Shown here: positions 16,152 to 25,780 of the stretch, in pieces
Numbering within the stretch: position 1 is the stretch's first letter
Layout of the letters: each line of letters starts with the position of its first letter
Assembly: GCF_003337565.1 (NCBI RefSeq)
Contig: NZ_QPJL01000002.1
Span: 233,881 to 297,880, forward strand
Length of the DNA stretch: 64,000 nt
From: Paracoccus lutimaris
GTDB lineage: Bacteria > Pseudomonadota > Alphaproteobacteria > Rhodobacterales > Rhodobacteraceae
Direction: 5' to 3'
Notes under the pieces: model-generated
What the model was told of the DNA's origin: nothing
The model's input: only the letters and a program-made list of their open reading frames with translations
The model's database searches: none
Translations under genes and position numbers: made by a program

Positions 16152-17378
16152 ATGACCGTAACGATGTCCAAGCCGCTTCGCATCCTGAGCTGCGCCCTTG
16201 CGCTGGCTCTCGTGCCGCTTTCCCCGGCGCGTGCCGATTTCAACGACTACCCGCCCGAGGCCAAGGGCCAAAGCCCGGCCTTCGCCAACCAGACCCGCGC
16301 CCCGATCATCCCCGGCGCGTTGCGGCTCAGCCGCACGTCGCTGGCCGAGGGGCTGCGCAGCCCTTGGGGCATGACCTGGCTGCCCGATGGCGGGCTTTTG
16401 ATCACCGAGCGCGAGGGGACGTTGCGGCTATATCGCGACGGCCAGCTCTCGGCGCCGATCACCGGCCTGCCGGCGGTCGATTCCGATGGCCAGGGCGGGC
16501 TTTTGGACGTGGCGGTGGCACCCGATTTCGCCCAGACGCGGCAGATCTGGTTCAGCTTCGCCGAGCCGCGTGGCGATCAGGGGGGGAATGCCACCGCAGT
16601 CGGGACCGGCAAGCTGTCCGAGGGCGCCTCGGCGCTGACGGATGTCCGGGTGATCTTCCAGCAAGAGCCGCCACATGCGACGCCCATGCATTTCGGCTCA
16701 CGGCTGGTTTTCGACCGCGACGGCCAGCTTTACGTCACCGCCGGCGAACGCAGCCTGCCGCCCGAAGAGCCCGATGGCGCGCAGGCACTTGGCAATCATC
16801 TGGGCAAGGTCTTGCGCATCGACCCCGCGACCGGCGCGGCATCGGCGGGCAATCCCTTTACCGAGGCGCAGGCCCGGCCCGAAATCTGGTCCTATGGCCA
16901 TCGCAACATCCAGGCCGCCGCGCTGGACCCGCAAGGCCGGCTGTGGACGGTCGAGCATGGCCCCAAGGGCGGGGATGAGCTGAACCTGCCGCAGCCCGGG
17001 CTGAATTACGGCTGGCCCGTCATCACCTATGGCGTGCAATATGACGACAATCCGGTCGGCGCCGGCATCACCGCGAAAGATGGTATGGAGCAGCCGGTCT
17101 ATTACTGGGACCCGGTCATCGCCCCCAGCGGTATGATCTTTTATCAGGGCGAGATGTTTCCCGAATGGCAGGGCGACCTGTTGATCGGGGGGTTGCGCGC
17201 CGGATCGGTGGTGCGGCTGAAACTTGACGGCGACCGCGTCGCCGGAGAGCAGCGTCTTGTGCAGGGCATCGGCCGCGTCCGCGACATCGAGATCGCCCCC
17301 GACGGCGCGCTGCTGGTGCTGATCGACGGCGATCCGGGATCGCTGATCCGGCTGGCGCGGCGGGGGGCCGCGCCCTGA
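16152..17378 (+). CDS. Periplasmic PQQ-dependent sugar (glucose/sorbosone-type) dehydrogenase
   Basis: This 408-residue protein has a signal peptide (residues 1-25, ending ARA) and the six-bladed beta-propeller pattern of the soluble glucose/sorbosone dehydrogenase family (Asd/YliI type). Conserved segments are SPWGMTWLPDGGLLITEREG, GQGGLLDVAVAPDF, YGHRNIQAAALDPQGRLWTVEHGPKGGDELN and VIAPSGMIFYQGEMFPEWQGDLLIGGL. GGAG lies seven bases before the ATG. It would oxidise sugars or aldehydes in the periplasm with PQQ and calcium; the exact substrate cannot be read. It follows saccharopine dehydrogenase by 46 bases. Confidence 0.88.
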   Translation: MTVTMSKPLRILSCALALALVPLSPARADFNDYPPEAKGQSPAFANQTRAPIIPGALRLSRTSLAEGLRSPWGMTWLPDGGLLITEREGTLRLYRDGQLSAPITGLPAVDSDGQGGLLDVAVAPDFAQTRQIWFSFAEPRGDQGGNATAVGTGKLSEGASALTDVRVIFQQEPPHATPMHFGSRLVFDRDGQLYVTAGERSLPPEEPDGAQALGNHLGKVLRIDPATGAASAGNPFTEAQARPEIWSYGHRNIQAAALDPQGRLWTVEHGPKGGDELNLPQPGLNYGWPVITYGVQYDDNPVGAGITAKDGMEQPVYYWDPVIAPSGMIFYQGEMFPEWQGDLLIGGLRAGSVVRLKLDGDRVAGEQRLVQGIGRVRDIEIAPDGALLVLIDGDPGSLIRLARRGAAP

Positions 17379-17408
17379 CGGCCGGGGGCGGCGGATCAGA
17401 CCGGGCGA

Positions 17409-17780
17409 TCAGACCGGGCGGTGCAACTCGTCCTCGGCATCCTCGGGCGAGATGCCAAGCGCGTCCATCCCCGCCTCAAGGTAATCGGCCAGCTGCGGCT
17501 CGCCCATGAGGTAATCCTCGGTGGGCGATCTGCGCTCGGCCTTGGCGGTCTCGATGGCCTCGGCCAGATCCTCGGGGCCAAAGGTGTCGCGACCGATCCA
17601 CATGACGGCGACCAGGCTGGCCTGCTCGTCCTCGTTCAGGCTGGCGATGAATTCCGCAAGCTCGGTCTGGGTGCCGTGGCCGGTGCGGTGCCCGCTATGC
17701 GCCCAGGCGTTGACGCCGCTGTCATATTCGCGGGCGCGGATGATGATATGGGCGATCTTTTCGGGGCTGATTTCCAGCAT
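17409..17780 (-). CDS. DUF3775 family protein
   Basis: This 123-residue protein matches DUF3775: it starts with EKIAHIIIRAREYDSG, has LAEFIASLNEDEQASLVAVMWIGRD in the middle and ends with a LMGEPQLADYLEAGMDALG segment. It is acidic, with no signal or membrane segment, so cytoplasmic. The function of the family is unknown. It lies just upstream of mutL on the same strand order (3' of it), with a 52-base gap. Confidence 0.75.
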   Translation of the reverse strand: MLEISPEKIAHIIIRAREYDSGVNAWAHSGHRTGHGTQTELAEFIASLNEDEQASLVAVMWIGRDTFGPEDLAEAIETAKAERRSPTEDYLMGEPQLADYLEAGMDALGISPEDAEDELHRPV

Positions 17781-17832
17781 GAAGTCCTCCGGGGTGCTGA
17801 CCCGTTGTCGCGCCGCCGGGGGGCAAGGTCAA

Positions 17833-19662
17833 CTAGCGCCCGAAGAGCCGCTCGATATCGGCCAGCTTCAATTCGATCCATGTCGGGCGGCCATGGTTGC
17901 ACTGGCCGGATTTCGGCACCCGCTCCATTTCCCGCAAAAGCGCGTTCATTTCCTCGGCATTCATGCGCCGACCCGAGCGGACCGAGCCATGACAGGCCAT
18001 CGAGGACAGCACCGCATCGACCCGCGCCCTGAGACGATCGGACGCGCCCTGATCCTCGAGATCGTCCAGAATGTCGCGGATCAGGCGGGGCGCGTCGATG
18101 CGCTTGATCAGCGCTGGCACCTCGCGCACGGCGATGGCGCCGCCGCCGAATGGCTCGATCACCAACCCCAGCCCGGCCAGATCCTCGGCGATGGAGAGGA
18201 TGCGGGCGGCGTCGACCTCGGACAGTTCGACGATTTCGGGGATCAGCAGGGCCTGGCTGGCGATGCCATGCGCCTCGGCCTGCGCTTTCAGGCGCTCATA
18301 GACCAGCCGCTCATGCGCGGCATGCTGATCGACGATGACGATGCCATGGGCGGTCTGGGCGATGATCCAGTTTTCATGCAGTTGCGCACGGGCGGCACCC
18401 AGCGGCGCATCCGGTTCAGCGGCAATCTCGGGCTCGACCCGGGCGGTCGGGGCCTCGGCAAAACCGGGGGCCTGAAAGGCAAGGCTGGCGGCGATGGCCG
18501 GGGCCGAGGGACGCGGCGCAAAGCCCGGCGCCGGGCGGTAATCGGCCTGATAGCTGCGCGGGGTAGCCTCTGGGGCAGGCTCGACCCGCGCCACGCCAAG
18601 CGCCGCCGTGGCCACGGTGGACGACGACCGATGCCCCACCCCGGCCAGCGCATGGCGCAGGGCGCTGACCACCAACCCGCGTGCAAGGCCGGGGTCGCGA
18701 AAGCGCACCTCGGCCTTGGCGGGATGGACGTTGACGTCGACCAGATGCGGATCGCAGCTCAGAAACAGCACCGCCGCCGGATGCCGGCCCGAGGCCAGCA
18801 CATCCATATAGCCCGCCCGCAGCGCCCCGGTCAGCAGCTTGTCCCGGACCGGGCGGCCATTGACGTAAAGATGCTGCGCCACCGCCGCGCCGCGCGAATA
18901 GGTCGGCAGGGCGGCAAATCCGGTCAGCGAGATCTCGTCGCGGGTGGCGTCGATAGCCAGCGCATTGTCGATGAAATCGCGGCCCATGACGCGGGCAAGC
19001 CGGGTCTGCAAGGCGCCGAACAGTTCCCCATGTTCGGCATCGGCGCGAAACAGCACGCGGCCCTCATCCTCGTCGGTCAGGGTGAAGGCGACATAGGGCT
19101 CGGCCATGGCGAGGCGGCGGAGGGTGTCGGCCACGGCCTGGGTCTCGGCGCGGTCGCTGCGCAGGAATTTCAGCCGCGCGGGCGTGGCAAAGAACAGGTC
19201 GCGCAGCTCGACCACGGTGCCGCGATTGCCGGCGGCAGGTCGGACTGCCTGCGCGCGTCCGCCCGCAACCGAGATCTGCGCGCCGTCATGGCCGGGCGCG
19301 CGGCTGGTGATCGTCAACCGCCCCACCGCGCCAAGGCTGGGCAAAGCCTCGCCGCGAAAGCCGAAGCTGCGGATATCCAGAAGGTCGCTGCCGTCGATCT
19401 TTGAGGTCGCATGCCGGGCCAGCGCCAGAGGCAGGTCATCCGCCGTCATGCCGCAGCCATCGTCGCTGACCCGGATCAGCGCCTTGCCGCCCTTGGCGAT
19501 GGAGACCTCGATCCGGGTGGCACCGGCATCCAGCGCATTCTCGACCAGTTCCTTGACCGCCGAGGCCGGACGCTCGACCACCTCGCCGGCCGCGATGCGG
19601 TTGGCGGCGGCCTCATCCAACTGGCGGATGATGGGGCGCATATTGGGCATGTGGGTATTCAT
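17833..19662 (-). CDS. mutL: DNA mismatch repair protein MutL
   Basis: This 609-residue protein has the GHKL ATPase motifs of MutL (ENALDAGA, DDGCGM, GFRGEALPS) in residues 1-110, the transducer domain to about 330, a variable linker rich in Ala/Pro, and a C-terminal dimerisation domain. The C-terminus has DQHAAHERLVYE, which fits the endonuclease motif DQHAx2Ex4E, plus ACHGS and CNHGRPT. It should therefore nick DNA during mismatch repair, as in bacteria without MutH. Several ATGs lie close together (19662, 19650, 19641); the first was kept. Confidence 0.96.
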   Translation of the reverse strand: MNTHMPNMRPIIRQLDEAAANRIAAGEVVERPASAVKELVENALDAGATRIEVSIAKGGKALIRVSDDGCGMTADDLPLALARHATSKIDGSDLLDIRSFGFRGEALPSLGAVGRLTITSRAPGHDGAQISVAGGRAQAVRPAAGNRGTVVELRDLFFATPARLKFLRSDRAETQAVADTLRRLAMAEPYVAFTLTDEDEGRVLFRADAEHGELFGALQTRLARVMGRDFIDNALAIDATRDEISLTGFAALPTYSRGAAVAQHLYVNGRPVRDKLLTGALRAGYMDVLASGRHPAAVLFLSCDPHLVDVNVHPAKAEVRFRDPGLARGLVVSALRHALAGVGHRSSSTVATAALGVARVEPAPEATPRSYQADYRPAPGFAPRPSAPAIAASLAFQAPGFAEAPTARVEPEIAAEPDAPLGAARAQLHENWIIAQTAHGIVIVDQHAAHERLVYERLKAQAEAHGIASQALLIPEIVELSEVDAARILSIAEDLAGLGLVIEPFGGGAIAVREVPALIKRIDAPRLIRDILDDLEDQGASDRLRARVDAVLSSMACHGSVRSGRRMNAEEMNALLREMERVPKSGQCNHGRPTWIELKLADIERLFGR

Positions 19663-19789
19663 GACCCCAGATATAGCAGGCCCCCGGCAAGGCGAAAAGA
19701 ACTTCATCGCAAAGCCGCAAACCGGGGAACCACGATCGCCCTGAATGCACTTATCTCAGCGCGACAGGTTCATCATCCGGAGGACGATC

Positions 19790-19963
19790 ATGAACAAATC
19801 TATTGCGATTCTTCTGTTCGGCGCGGTTTTGATTTTAAGCGCCTGTGACCTCAGCTCGATGACCGGCGCGAAATTCCAGCCGGTCGACAGCGCCCCGGGC
19901 GGCGGCAGAAACGCCCCGACCTGGGAAACCGCGGTACAATATGGCGGCGGGATTCCGAATTAG
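19790..19963 (+). CDS. Very small lipoprotein
   Basis: This 57-residue protein has a short signal (MNKSIAILLFGAVLILSAC) with a lipobox LSAC, so Cys19 would be lipidated. The mature part has only about 39 residues, is rich in Gly/Pro/Asn and has no known domain. GGAGGA lies 5 bases before the ATG, a strong ribosome site. It is divergent from mutL and convergent with the M16 peptidase pair. The function is unknown. Confidence 0.7.
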   Translation: MNKSIAILLFGAVLILSACDLSSMTGAKFQPVDSAPGGGRNAPTWETAVQYGGGIPN

Positions 19964-19969
19964 GCCGCA

Positions 19970-19992
19970 GCCCGCGGCGGCAAACCGCGGGC
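19970..19992. terminator. Hairpin between convergent genes
   Basis: GCCCGCGG (19970-19977) and CCGCGGGC (19985-19992) form a perfect 8-bp stem with a 7-base loop, placed between the convergent lipoprotein and M16 genes. It is suited to act in both directions, though no T-run is present. Confidence 0.5.
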
Positions 19993-20008
19993 AGCATCCA
20001 TCATTGCC

Positions 20009-21340
20009 TCAGTTCGACGGCGCGGCAGCCGCATCACCGCTGATCCCCTGCGGCCGGCCGACCAGCACGAAGCGGATCTGGTCGGCATGCAGCAGGCGCT
20101 GCGCGACGCGCTGCACGTCCTTAGCCGTGACCGCCTCGACCTTGGCATTGCGGGTATTGACGTAATCGGCGGGCAGCCCGACCAGTTGCATCCCGGCCAG
20201 AATGCTGGCGATCTTGCTGTTGCCGTCAAAGCGCAGCGGATATTCGCCGGTCAGATAGGTGCGGGCGTCAGTCAGTTCCTTGTCGGTCACGCCGCCCTCG
20301 GCAAAGCGCGCCCATTCCTGCCGGATCAGATCGACCGCCTCGGCCACCTTTTCATTGGCGCTGGCCATGCCGCCCTGCCAGGTCTCGCCGTAAAGCGCAT
20401 TGGCAAGGCCGGTGCCGACGCCATAGGTCAGGCCGCGCTTTTCGCGGATCTCGTCCATCAGGCGCGAGGAAAACCCGCCGCCGCCCAGAATGTGATCGGC
20501 GACCACGGCGGCGAAATAATCGGGGTCGGACATGGGCAGGCCGGGCTGGGCAAAGGTCACAACGGTCTGCGGGCTGTCCCAGTCGATCACCGTGACGCCG
20601 CCGGTCAGGCCCAGTTTCGCCGGTTCGGGCAGGGGCACCGAGCCGGCTTCCGGCAGCCCGCCCAGCACCTTGTCGATCAGCAGCCCCAAGGCCTCGGCGT
20701 CGATATCGCCGGCAGCGGCCACCACCACGCGGTCGCGGGCCAGAATGCGCTTTTGCGCTTCGATCAGGTCGTCGCGGGTCAGCGCGGCAACCGATTCGGC
20801 CGTGCCGTTGATCGAGGTCGCATAGGGGTGATCGCCCCAGGCCTGCGCCGCCAGCGCCTTGGTGGCGATGGATTCGGGGTCCGTCGCCTCGCTGCGGATC
20901 GACGATTGCACCTGTGCGCGCACCCGCTCGATGGCGTCGGCGTCGAAACGCGGCTGGGTCAGCGCCTGACGCAAGAGGTCAGCGGCCTGATCGCGGTTTT
21001 CGGTCAGGGCGCGGGCGCTGACCACCAGCGCATCGTCGCTGACATTGAAGCTGGCGCTGGTCGCCAGCGCCTCGGCCGCCTCGGCGAACTGGACCGAGTT
21101 CATCTCGCCCGAGCCTTCCTCGAGCAGCGCGGTCATCAGGTTGATAGCGCCGCGCTTGTCGGGCGCATCAAGGCTGGCGCCGCCCTTGAACATCAGGGTC
21201 AGCGCGGTGAAGGGGATCGAGTGATCCTCGACCAGCCATGCCTTGATGCCGCCGGGCGAGGTGATCTGCTGGATCTCGATGGCGCGCGCCGGAAGGCTGG
21301 CCAGCGCGACAAAGACGAAAGTGGCAAGGGCGCGGATCAT
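20009..21340 (-). CDS. M16 zinc-peptidase family protein without the zinc motif
   Basis: This 443-residue protein has a signal peptide (ending ARA, about residue 20) and the M16 two-domain fold, but the HxxEH zinc motif is replaced by NLMTALLEEGSG. The C-terminal half keeps FSSRLMDEIREKRGLTYGVG, typical of M16. It is thus likely the non-catalytic partner of the M16 protease encoded just upstream, with which it overlaps by four bases. Such pairs form heterodimers in the periplasm. Confidence 0.9.
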   Translation of the reverse strand: MIRALATFVFVALASLPARAIEIQQITSPGGIKAWLVEDHSIPFTALTLMFKGGASLDAPDKRGAINLMTALLEEGSGEMNSVQFAEAAEALATSASFNVSDDALVVSARALTENRDQAADLLRQALTQPRFDADAIERVRAQVQSSIRSEATDPESIATKALAAQAWGDHPYATSINGTAESVAALTRDDLIEAQKRILARDRVVVAAAGDIDAEALGLLIDKVLGGLPEAGSVPLPEPAKLGLTGGVTVIDWDSPQTVVTFAQPGLPMSDPDYFAAVVADHILGGGGFSSRLMDEIREKRGLTYGVGTGLANALYGETWQGGMASANEKVAEAVDLIRQEWARFAEGGVTDKELTDARTYLTGEYPLRFDGNSKIASILAGMQLVGLPADYVNTRNAKVEAVTAKDVQRVAQRLLHADQIRFVLVGRPQGISGDAAAAPSN

Positions 21341-22764
21341 TGGCTTTCCCCCGGATTGGCTGGGTCGGTCGATGCGGCGGGGGCGTCCCCGGCCGGGGTC
21401 ACGGCGGGCGTGGCGGCAGGCGCGGCTGCGGGCAGCAGCCAGCCGGTCACATCGGCCTTGCTGTCCAGAACCAGCTCGGCGGCGGCGCGGATATCCTCGG
21501 GGGTGACGGCGGCAAGGATCTCGGGCCAGTCGTTTACATCCTCGATCCCCAGCCCGATCGACAGGCCCTGACCATAATCATAGGCGCGGCCATGGGCGGA
21601 ATCCTTTTTATAGACCTCAGCCGCGCGGACCTGCGTCTTGACCCGCTCAAGCTGTGCCGGGTCGGGACCGTCCTGACGGAATTTTTCCAGCGCCGCGTCC
21701 AGCGCCGCCTCGGCCTCGGCATTCGAGAGGCCGGGCGCGGGCATCAGCGCGATGGTGAATGTGGTCGGATCGACCGACAGGCCGTCATAGCCGGCATCGA
21801 CGAAAAGCGCCTTGCCGGTCAGCATCAGTTCCCGCGCCAGAACCGAGGTCTGGGCCGAACCGCCCAGCAGTTCCGCCAGCACGGTCAGCGCGGCGGCGGT
21901 CTTCTGGTCGCCCGGATTGCGTTCGGGGACCAGAATGGTGCGGATCAGCACCGGCTCGGCCACGCGGGGGTCGGAACGCTCCATCCGGCGGGGCGAGCGC
22001 TGCTCGGGTTCCTGCGGGCGGGGTCCGCGTTCGGCGCCGGCTTTGGGCTTGACCGGGCCGTAATATTCCTGCGCCAGCTCCTTGGCCCGCTCGGGCGTCA
22101 CGTCGCCGGCGATGATCAGCACCGCGTTGTTCGGGGCGTAATGCGCGTCATACCAGGCATTGGCATCGTCGCGGGTCAGCCCCTCCATCTCGGCGCGCCA
22201 GCCGATGACCGGGCGGCCATAGGGGTGGTTGTAGAACTGGACCGCGCTGCGCTCCTCGGCGAATTGGGCGCCGGGATCGCTGTCAGTGCGCTGCGAGCGT
22301 TCCTCAAGCACGACCTGACGTTCGGCCTGCCAGTCGTCCTCGCCGATCTTGAGGTTGGCCATGCGGTCGGATTCCATCTCCATGACCAAGGGCAGGCGGT
22401 CGCTGGCGATACGCTGGAAATAGGCGGTGAAATCATAGCTGGTAAAGGCATTGTCCATGCCGCCATTGGCGGTCACGGTCTTGGACAGCTCGCCCGCCGC
22501 AACCTTGTCGGTGCCCTTGAACATCAGATGTTCCAGGTAATGCGCGATGCCGGATTTTCCCGGCTGCTCATCGGCCGAGCCGACCTTGTACCAGACCATC
22601 TGCACGACGACCGGGGCGCGGTGATCCTCGATCACCACGGCCTCGAGGCCGTTATCAAGGGTGAAGTGGCTGATTCCCTTGGGCATCTCGGCCAAGGCAG
22701 GGCCGGTCACAAGCGGGGCGGCCAGCAAAGCCGCAAGGGGCGCCGCGCGGGTGAAAATCGTCAT
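21337..22764 (-). CDS. M16 family zinc metallopeptidase (catalytic subunit)
   Basis: This 475-residue protein has a signal peptide (ending ALA, about residue 25) and the inverted zinc motif HYLEH in GIAHYLEHLMFKGT, with a downstream glutamate expected about 75 residues later. The C-terminal half shows ELMLTGKALFVDAGYDG and the M16 C domain. The start at 22764 is the first ATG before the signal peptide. It should degrade peptides in the periplasm together with the inactive partner, whose start overlaps its stop (ATGA). Confidence 0.93.
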   Translation of the reverse strand: MTIFTRAAPLAALLAAPLVTGPALAEMPKGISHFTLDNGLEAVVIEDHRAPVVVQMVWYKVGSADEQPGKSGIAHYLEHLMFKGTDKVAAGELSKTVTANGGMDNAFTSYDFTAYFQRIASDRLPLVMEMESDRMANLKIGEDDWQAERQVVLEERSQRTDSDPGAQFAEERSAVQFYNHPYGRPVIGWRAEMEGLTRDDANAWYDAHYAPNNAVLIIAGDVTPERAKELAQEYYGPVKPKAGAERGPRPQEPEQRSPRRMERSDPRVAEPVLIRTILVPERNPGDQKTAAALTVLAELLGGSAQTSVLARELMLTGKALFVDAGYDGLSVDPTTFTIALMPAPGLSNAEAEAALDAALEKFRQDGPDPAQLERVKTQVRAAEVYKKDSAHGRAYDYGQGLSIGLGIEDVNDWPEILAAVTPEDIRAAAELVLDSKADVTGWLLPAAAPAATPAVTPAGDAPAASTDPANPGESQ

Positions 22765-22870
22765 GGGCAGGCTCCGGTTCCGGGTCGCGTGCCGAAAACT
22801 GCCCCGCCGGGCGGTTGGGCGCAAGCCCGGGGCCCGTCATCTAAGCGTGATCACCCGTGAGGATGCGCGG

Positions 22871-23434
22871 TCACTTCACCAGCACCGCGCCCTGAACGTT
22901 GGGATCGGTCGACTCGACCGGCGCGCCGCGATTGACGGGCGGCGCCGCGGGCAGCAGCACGCCGGTCGGGCGCCAGCGTTCCTGTTCGGCCCAGCTGTCC
23001 AGCGTCATCGGCTCATAGGCGCGGTAATAGACGTTCGAGCGCGCGAGAACCTCGAGCACGCGGCGCGAATGGCGGCTGCGCCATTCCATATCTTCCTGTG
23101 CGGTCAGCTGGCGAATCGCCGGGTCGCGGCCCATGCGCGAGGCATAATTGACCAGCCCGCCATCCGAGGCGCCGATGCCCTGCGCCGACAGCTGCGCGGG
23201 ATTGCCGCCAAGCGCCGCCACCGCATCGCCCATCGGCGTCGGGTCGGTGATGTTGCTGCCGCCCGGCGTGGGCGCGGGCAGGGCGTTCAGATCCTCGGGC
23301 ATCTGCAAGGGCTTTGTCGGCACGATGCCGAATTCATCCGGCCCGTCCTGCCCGCCACTGGTGTTCATCAGATGCGGATCGTTGCTGCAGGCGGCCAGCC
23401 ACAGCATGGTCATTGTCAGCGCGATCGCCCGCAT
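22871..23434 (-). CDS. DUF3035 lipoprotein (BamF-like)
   Basis: This 187-residue lipoprotein has a signal ending WLAAC (Cys16 lipidated). Mature features match DUF3035: PDEFGIVPTKPLQMPEDLNALPAPTPGG near the N-terminus and a helical RQLTAQEDMEWRSRHSRRVLEVLARSNVYY segment. DUF3035 proteins are annotated in alphaproteobacteria as an accessory subunit of the beta-barrel assembly machine (BamF); that assignment is from family knowledge, not seen here. It sits between the M16 pair and lspA on the same strand. Confidence 0.82.
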   Translation of the reverse strand: MRAIALTMTMLWLAACSNDPHLMNTSGGQDGPDEFGIVPTKPLQMPEDLNALPAPTPGGSNITDPTPMGDAVAALGGNPAQLSAQGIGASDGGLVNYASRMGRDPAIRQLTAQEDMEWRSRHSRRVLEVLARSNVYYRAYEPMTLDSWAEQERWRPTGVLLPAAPPVNRGAPVESTDPNVQGAVLVK

Positions 23435-23465
23435 CGTCCGTCCCTCATGTTCTTCTGGCGTCGTT

Positions 23466-24155
23466 CTAGCGTGAATTCCCGGCCTCGTCACGGGTCTTGT
23501 CGCCCGCGAACAGATCGCCCTGTTCGACAAGCGATCCGTTGCCCGGATCCGCGGCCGGTTCCGGGCGGGGTTTCGCCGTCCGGGGCTTTGCCGGCGCGCG
23601 GCGTTTCTTGGGTTCGGGCTTTTTCTCGGGCGGTTGCAGCACCAACCCAAGCGCGCCCATGAAGATCGCGATATCGGCGACGTTGAAGCTATAGGGATTG
23701 CGCCAGCCGGGCAGCGACATGTTCAGGAAATCGGCAACCGCCCCATAGACGAACCGGTCGACGACATTGCCCAAGGCGCCACCAATCAGCAGCCCGGCGG
23801 AAATCTGCGCAAAGCGCGAGGGTTTGGCCCGGCCGACCCAGATCCCGACCCATAAACAGACCGCAAGCGCGATGCCAATCAGGATCCAGCGCGTGGTGTC
23901 GACATCGCTGGCGAACAGGCCGAAATTCATGCCCTGATTCCAGGCCATGCGCAGGTTCAGCCACGGGTCCAGCACGTCGATTTCGCGCACCCGGTCCAGT
24001 TGCAGCACATGCACGACCAGATATTTCAGCGCCTGATCCAGGAAAAAGATCAGCCCCGCCCACAGCCCGACATTGCGCCAGACACGCGGCGGCGGCGCCT
24101 TTTTGGCGCGCTTGCGGGGGGCCGCGGGTTTCTTGGGGGTCGAGGCGTCGCTCAT
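23466..24155 (-). CDS. lspA: Lipoprotein signal peptidase (signal peptidase II)
   Basis: This 229-residue protein has four membrane helices and the conserved LspA boxes: [30 protein letters not shown] and FNVADIAI. The catalytic aspartates are those in GNVVDR and NVADI. It removes signal peptides from prolipoproteins in the inner membrane. Basic Lys/Pro/Arg-rich tails at both ends, especially residues 175-229, are longer than in the usual protein of about 160 residues. Its start overlaps the purH stop by one base. Confidence 0.96.
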   Translation of the reverse strand: MSDASTPKKPAAPRKRAKKAPPPRVWRNVGLWAGLIFFLDQALKYLVVHVLQLDRVREIDVLDPWLNLRMAWNQGMNFGLFASDVDTTRWILIGIALAVCLWVGIWVGRAKPSRFAQISAGLLIGGALGNVVDRFVYGAVADFLNMSLPGWRNPYSFNVADIAIFMGALGLVLQPPEKKPEPKKRRAPAKPRTAKPRPEPAADPGNGSLVEQGDLFAGDKTRDEAGNSR

Positions 24156-25744
24156 CAGTGGCGGAAATGCCGCTGGCCGGTAAAGACCATGGCCAGACCC
24201 AGACGGTCGGCGGCCGCGATCACCTCGGCGTCCCGCATCGAGCCGCCGGGCTGGATCACCGCTTTCGCGCCCGCCGCAGCCAGCGCCTCGACCCCGTCAG
24301 CAAAGGGGAAGAACGCGTCCGATGCGACCGACGAGCCGATGGTCAGCGCCTGATCCAGACCCAGCACCTCGGCCATGTCTTCGGATTTGCGCTTGCCGAT
24401 GCGGGTCGAATCGACGCGGCTCATCTGGCCGGCACCGATGCCGACCGTCGCCAGATCGCGGGCATAGACGATGGCGTTCGATTTCACATGCTTGGCGACG
24501 GTCCAGGCAAACAGCAGGTCGTTCAGTTCGGCCTCGCTGGGCTGGCGCTGGGTCACCACCTTCAGGTCGCTGCGCAGGATGCGGCCATTGTCGCGGCCCT
24601 GCACCAGAAAGCCGCCCGCGACCTGACGGAAGGCCAGACCCGCCGCGCCCGCATCGGGCAGCCCACCGGTGGTCAAGAGACGCAGGTTCTTTTTCGCGGC
24701 AAAGATCTCGCGCGCCTCGTCGCTGGCCTCGGGGGCGATGACGACCTCGGTGAAAATCTCGGTGATGGCGCGGGCGGTATCGGCGTCCAGCGCCGTGTTC
24801 AGCGCGACAATCCCCCCGAATGCCGAGGTGCGGTCGCAGTCATAGGCGCGCCGATACGCCTCGATGGCCGAGGCGCCGCGCGCCACGCCGCAGGGGTTGG
24901 CGTGCTTGATGATGGCGACGGCGGGACCGGCGGCCGGATCGAACTCTGCCACCAGTTCAAAGGCCGCGTCGGTGTCGTTGATGTTGTTGTAGGACAGCTC
25001 CTTGCCCTGCCATTGCCGGGCCGTGGCCACGCCCGGCCGGTCCGAGCCGTCCTTGTAGAAACCCGCCGCCTGATGCGGGTTCTCGCCATAGCGCAGCCCC
25101 TGTGCCAGCGTGCCGGCGAAGGCGCGGCGGCGCGGCATGTCCTCGCCAATGGCGCCCGCCATCCAGTTCGAGACCGCCGCGTCATAGGCCGCCGTCCGGG
25201 CATAGGCGATCTGCGCCTGACGCTGGCGGAAGGCATAGCGGGTGGTGTCGTCATTGGCGTCCAGTTCCGCCAGCACGGCGGCATAGTCCTGAACGTCCAC
25301 GACCACGGTCACGAATGCGTGGTTCTTGGAGGCGGCGCGGATCATCGCCGGGCCGCCGATATCGATATTCTCGATGCAATCCTCATACGAGGCACCCTTG
25401 GCGACAGTTTCCTCGAACGGATACAGGTTGACGACCAAGAGGTCGATCATGCCGATCCCGTGCGAGGTGGCGGCGGCCATGTGTTCCTCGCTGTCGCGCA
25501 GCGCCAGCAGCCCGCCATGCACCGCCGGATGCAGCGTCTTGACGCGGCCATCCATCATTTCCGGGAAGCCGGTCACGTCAGCGACGTCGCGGACGGTCAG
25601 CCCGGCCTCGCGCAGGGTCTTGGCGGTGCCGCCGGTCGAGAGCAGCTCGACCCCTCGCGCCGACAGCGCCCTTGCGAAGTCGATCAGCCCGGTCTTGTCG
25701 GACACGGAAATCAGCGCACGCTTCAGCGGAATACGGTCGGTCAT
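24155..25744 (-). CDS. purH: Bifunctional AICAR transformylase/IMP cyclohydrolase
   Basis: This 529-residue enzyme performs the last two steps of IMP synthesis. The N-terminal MGS-like cyclohydrolase domain (1-200) starts with [18 protein letters not shown] and has [16 protein letters not shown]. The C-terminal AICAR transformylase domain carries [11 protein letters not shown] with the catalytic Lys-His, and [14 protein letters not shown]. Full family length. It is coupled to lspA downstream by an overlap and lies 3' of the heparinase-like gene. Confidence 0.97.
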   Translation of the reverse strand: MTDRIPLKRALISVSDKTGLIDFARALSARGVELLSTGGTAKTLREAGLTVRDVADVTGFPEMMDGRVKTLHPAVHGGLLALRDSEEHMAAATSHGIGMIDLLVVNLYPFEETVAKGASYEDCIENIDIGGPAMIRAASKNHAFVTVVVDVQDYAAVLAELDANDDTTRYAFRQRQAQIAYARTAAYDAAVSNWMAGAIGEDMPRRRAFAGTLAQGLRYGENPHQAAGFYKDGSDRPGVATARQWQGKELSYNNINDTDAAFELVAEFDPAAGPAVAIIKHANPCGVARGASAIEAYRRAYDCDRTSAFGGIVALNTALDADTARAITEIFTEVVIAPEASDEAREIFAAKKNLRLLTTGGLPDAGAAGLAFRQVAGGFLVQGRDNGRILRSDLKVVTQRQPSEAELNDLLFAWTVAKHVKSNAIVYARDLATVGIGAGQMSRVDSTRIGKRKSEDMAEVLGLDQALTIGSSVASDAFFPFADGVEALAAAGAKAVIQPGGSMRDAEVIAAADRLGLAMVFTGQRHFRH

Positions 25745-25780
25745 CGGTCAGGCCCCGTTATGGATCGCGGATGTGGCCCG

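Noticed and set aside
17396..17420. Short direct repeat CAGACCGGGCG between convergent genes
   Set aside because: Only two copies of about 11 bases, partly in the DUF3775 coding end; too short to mean much.
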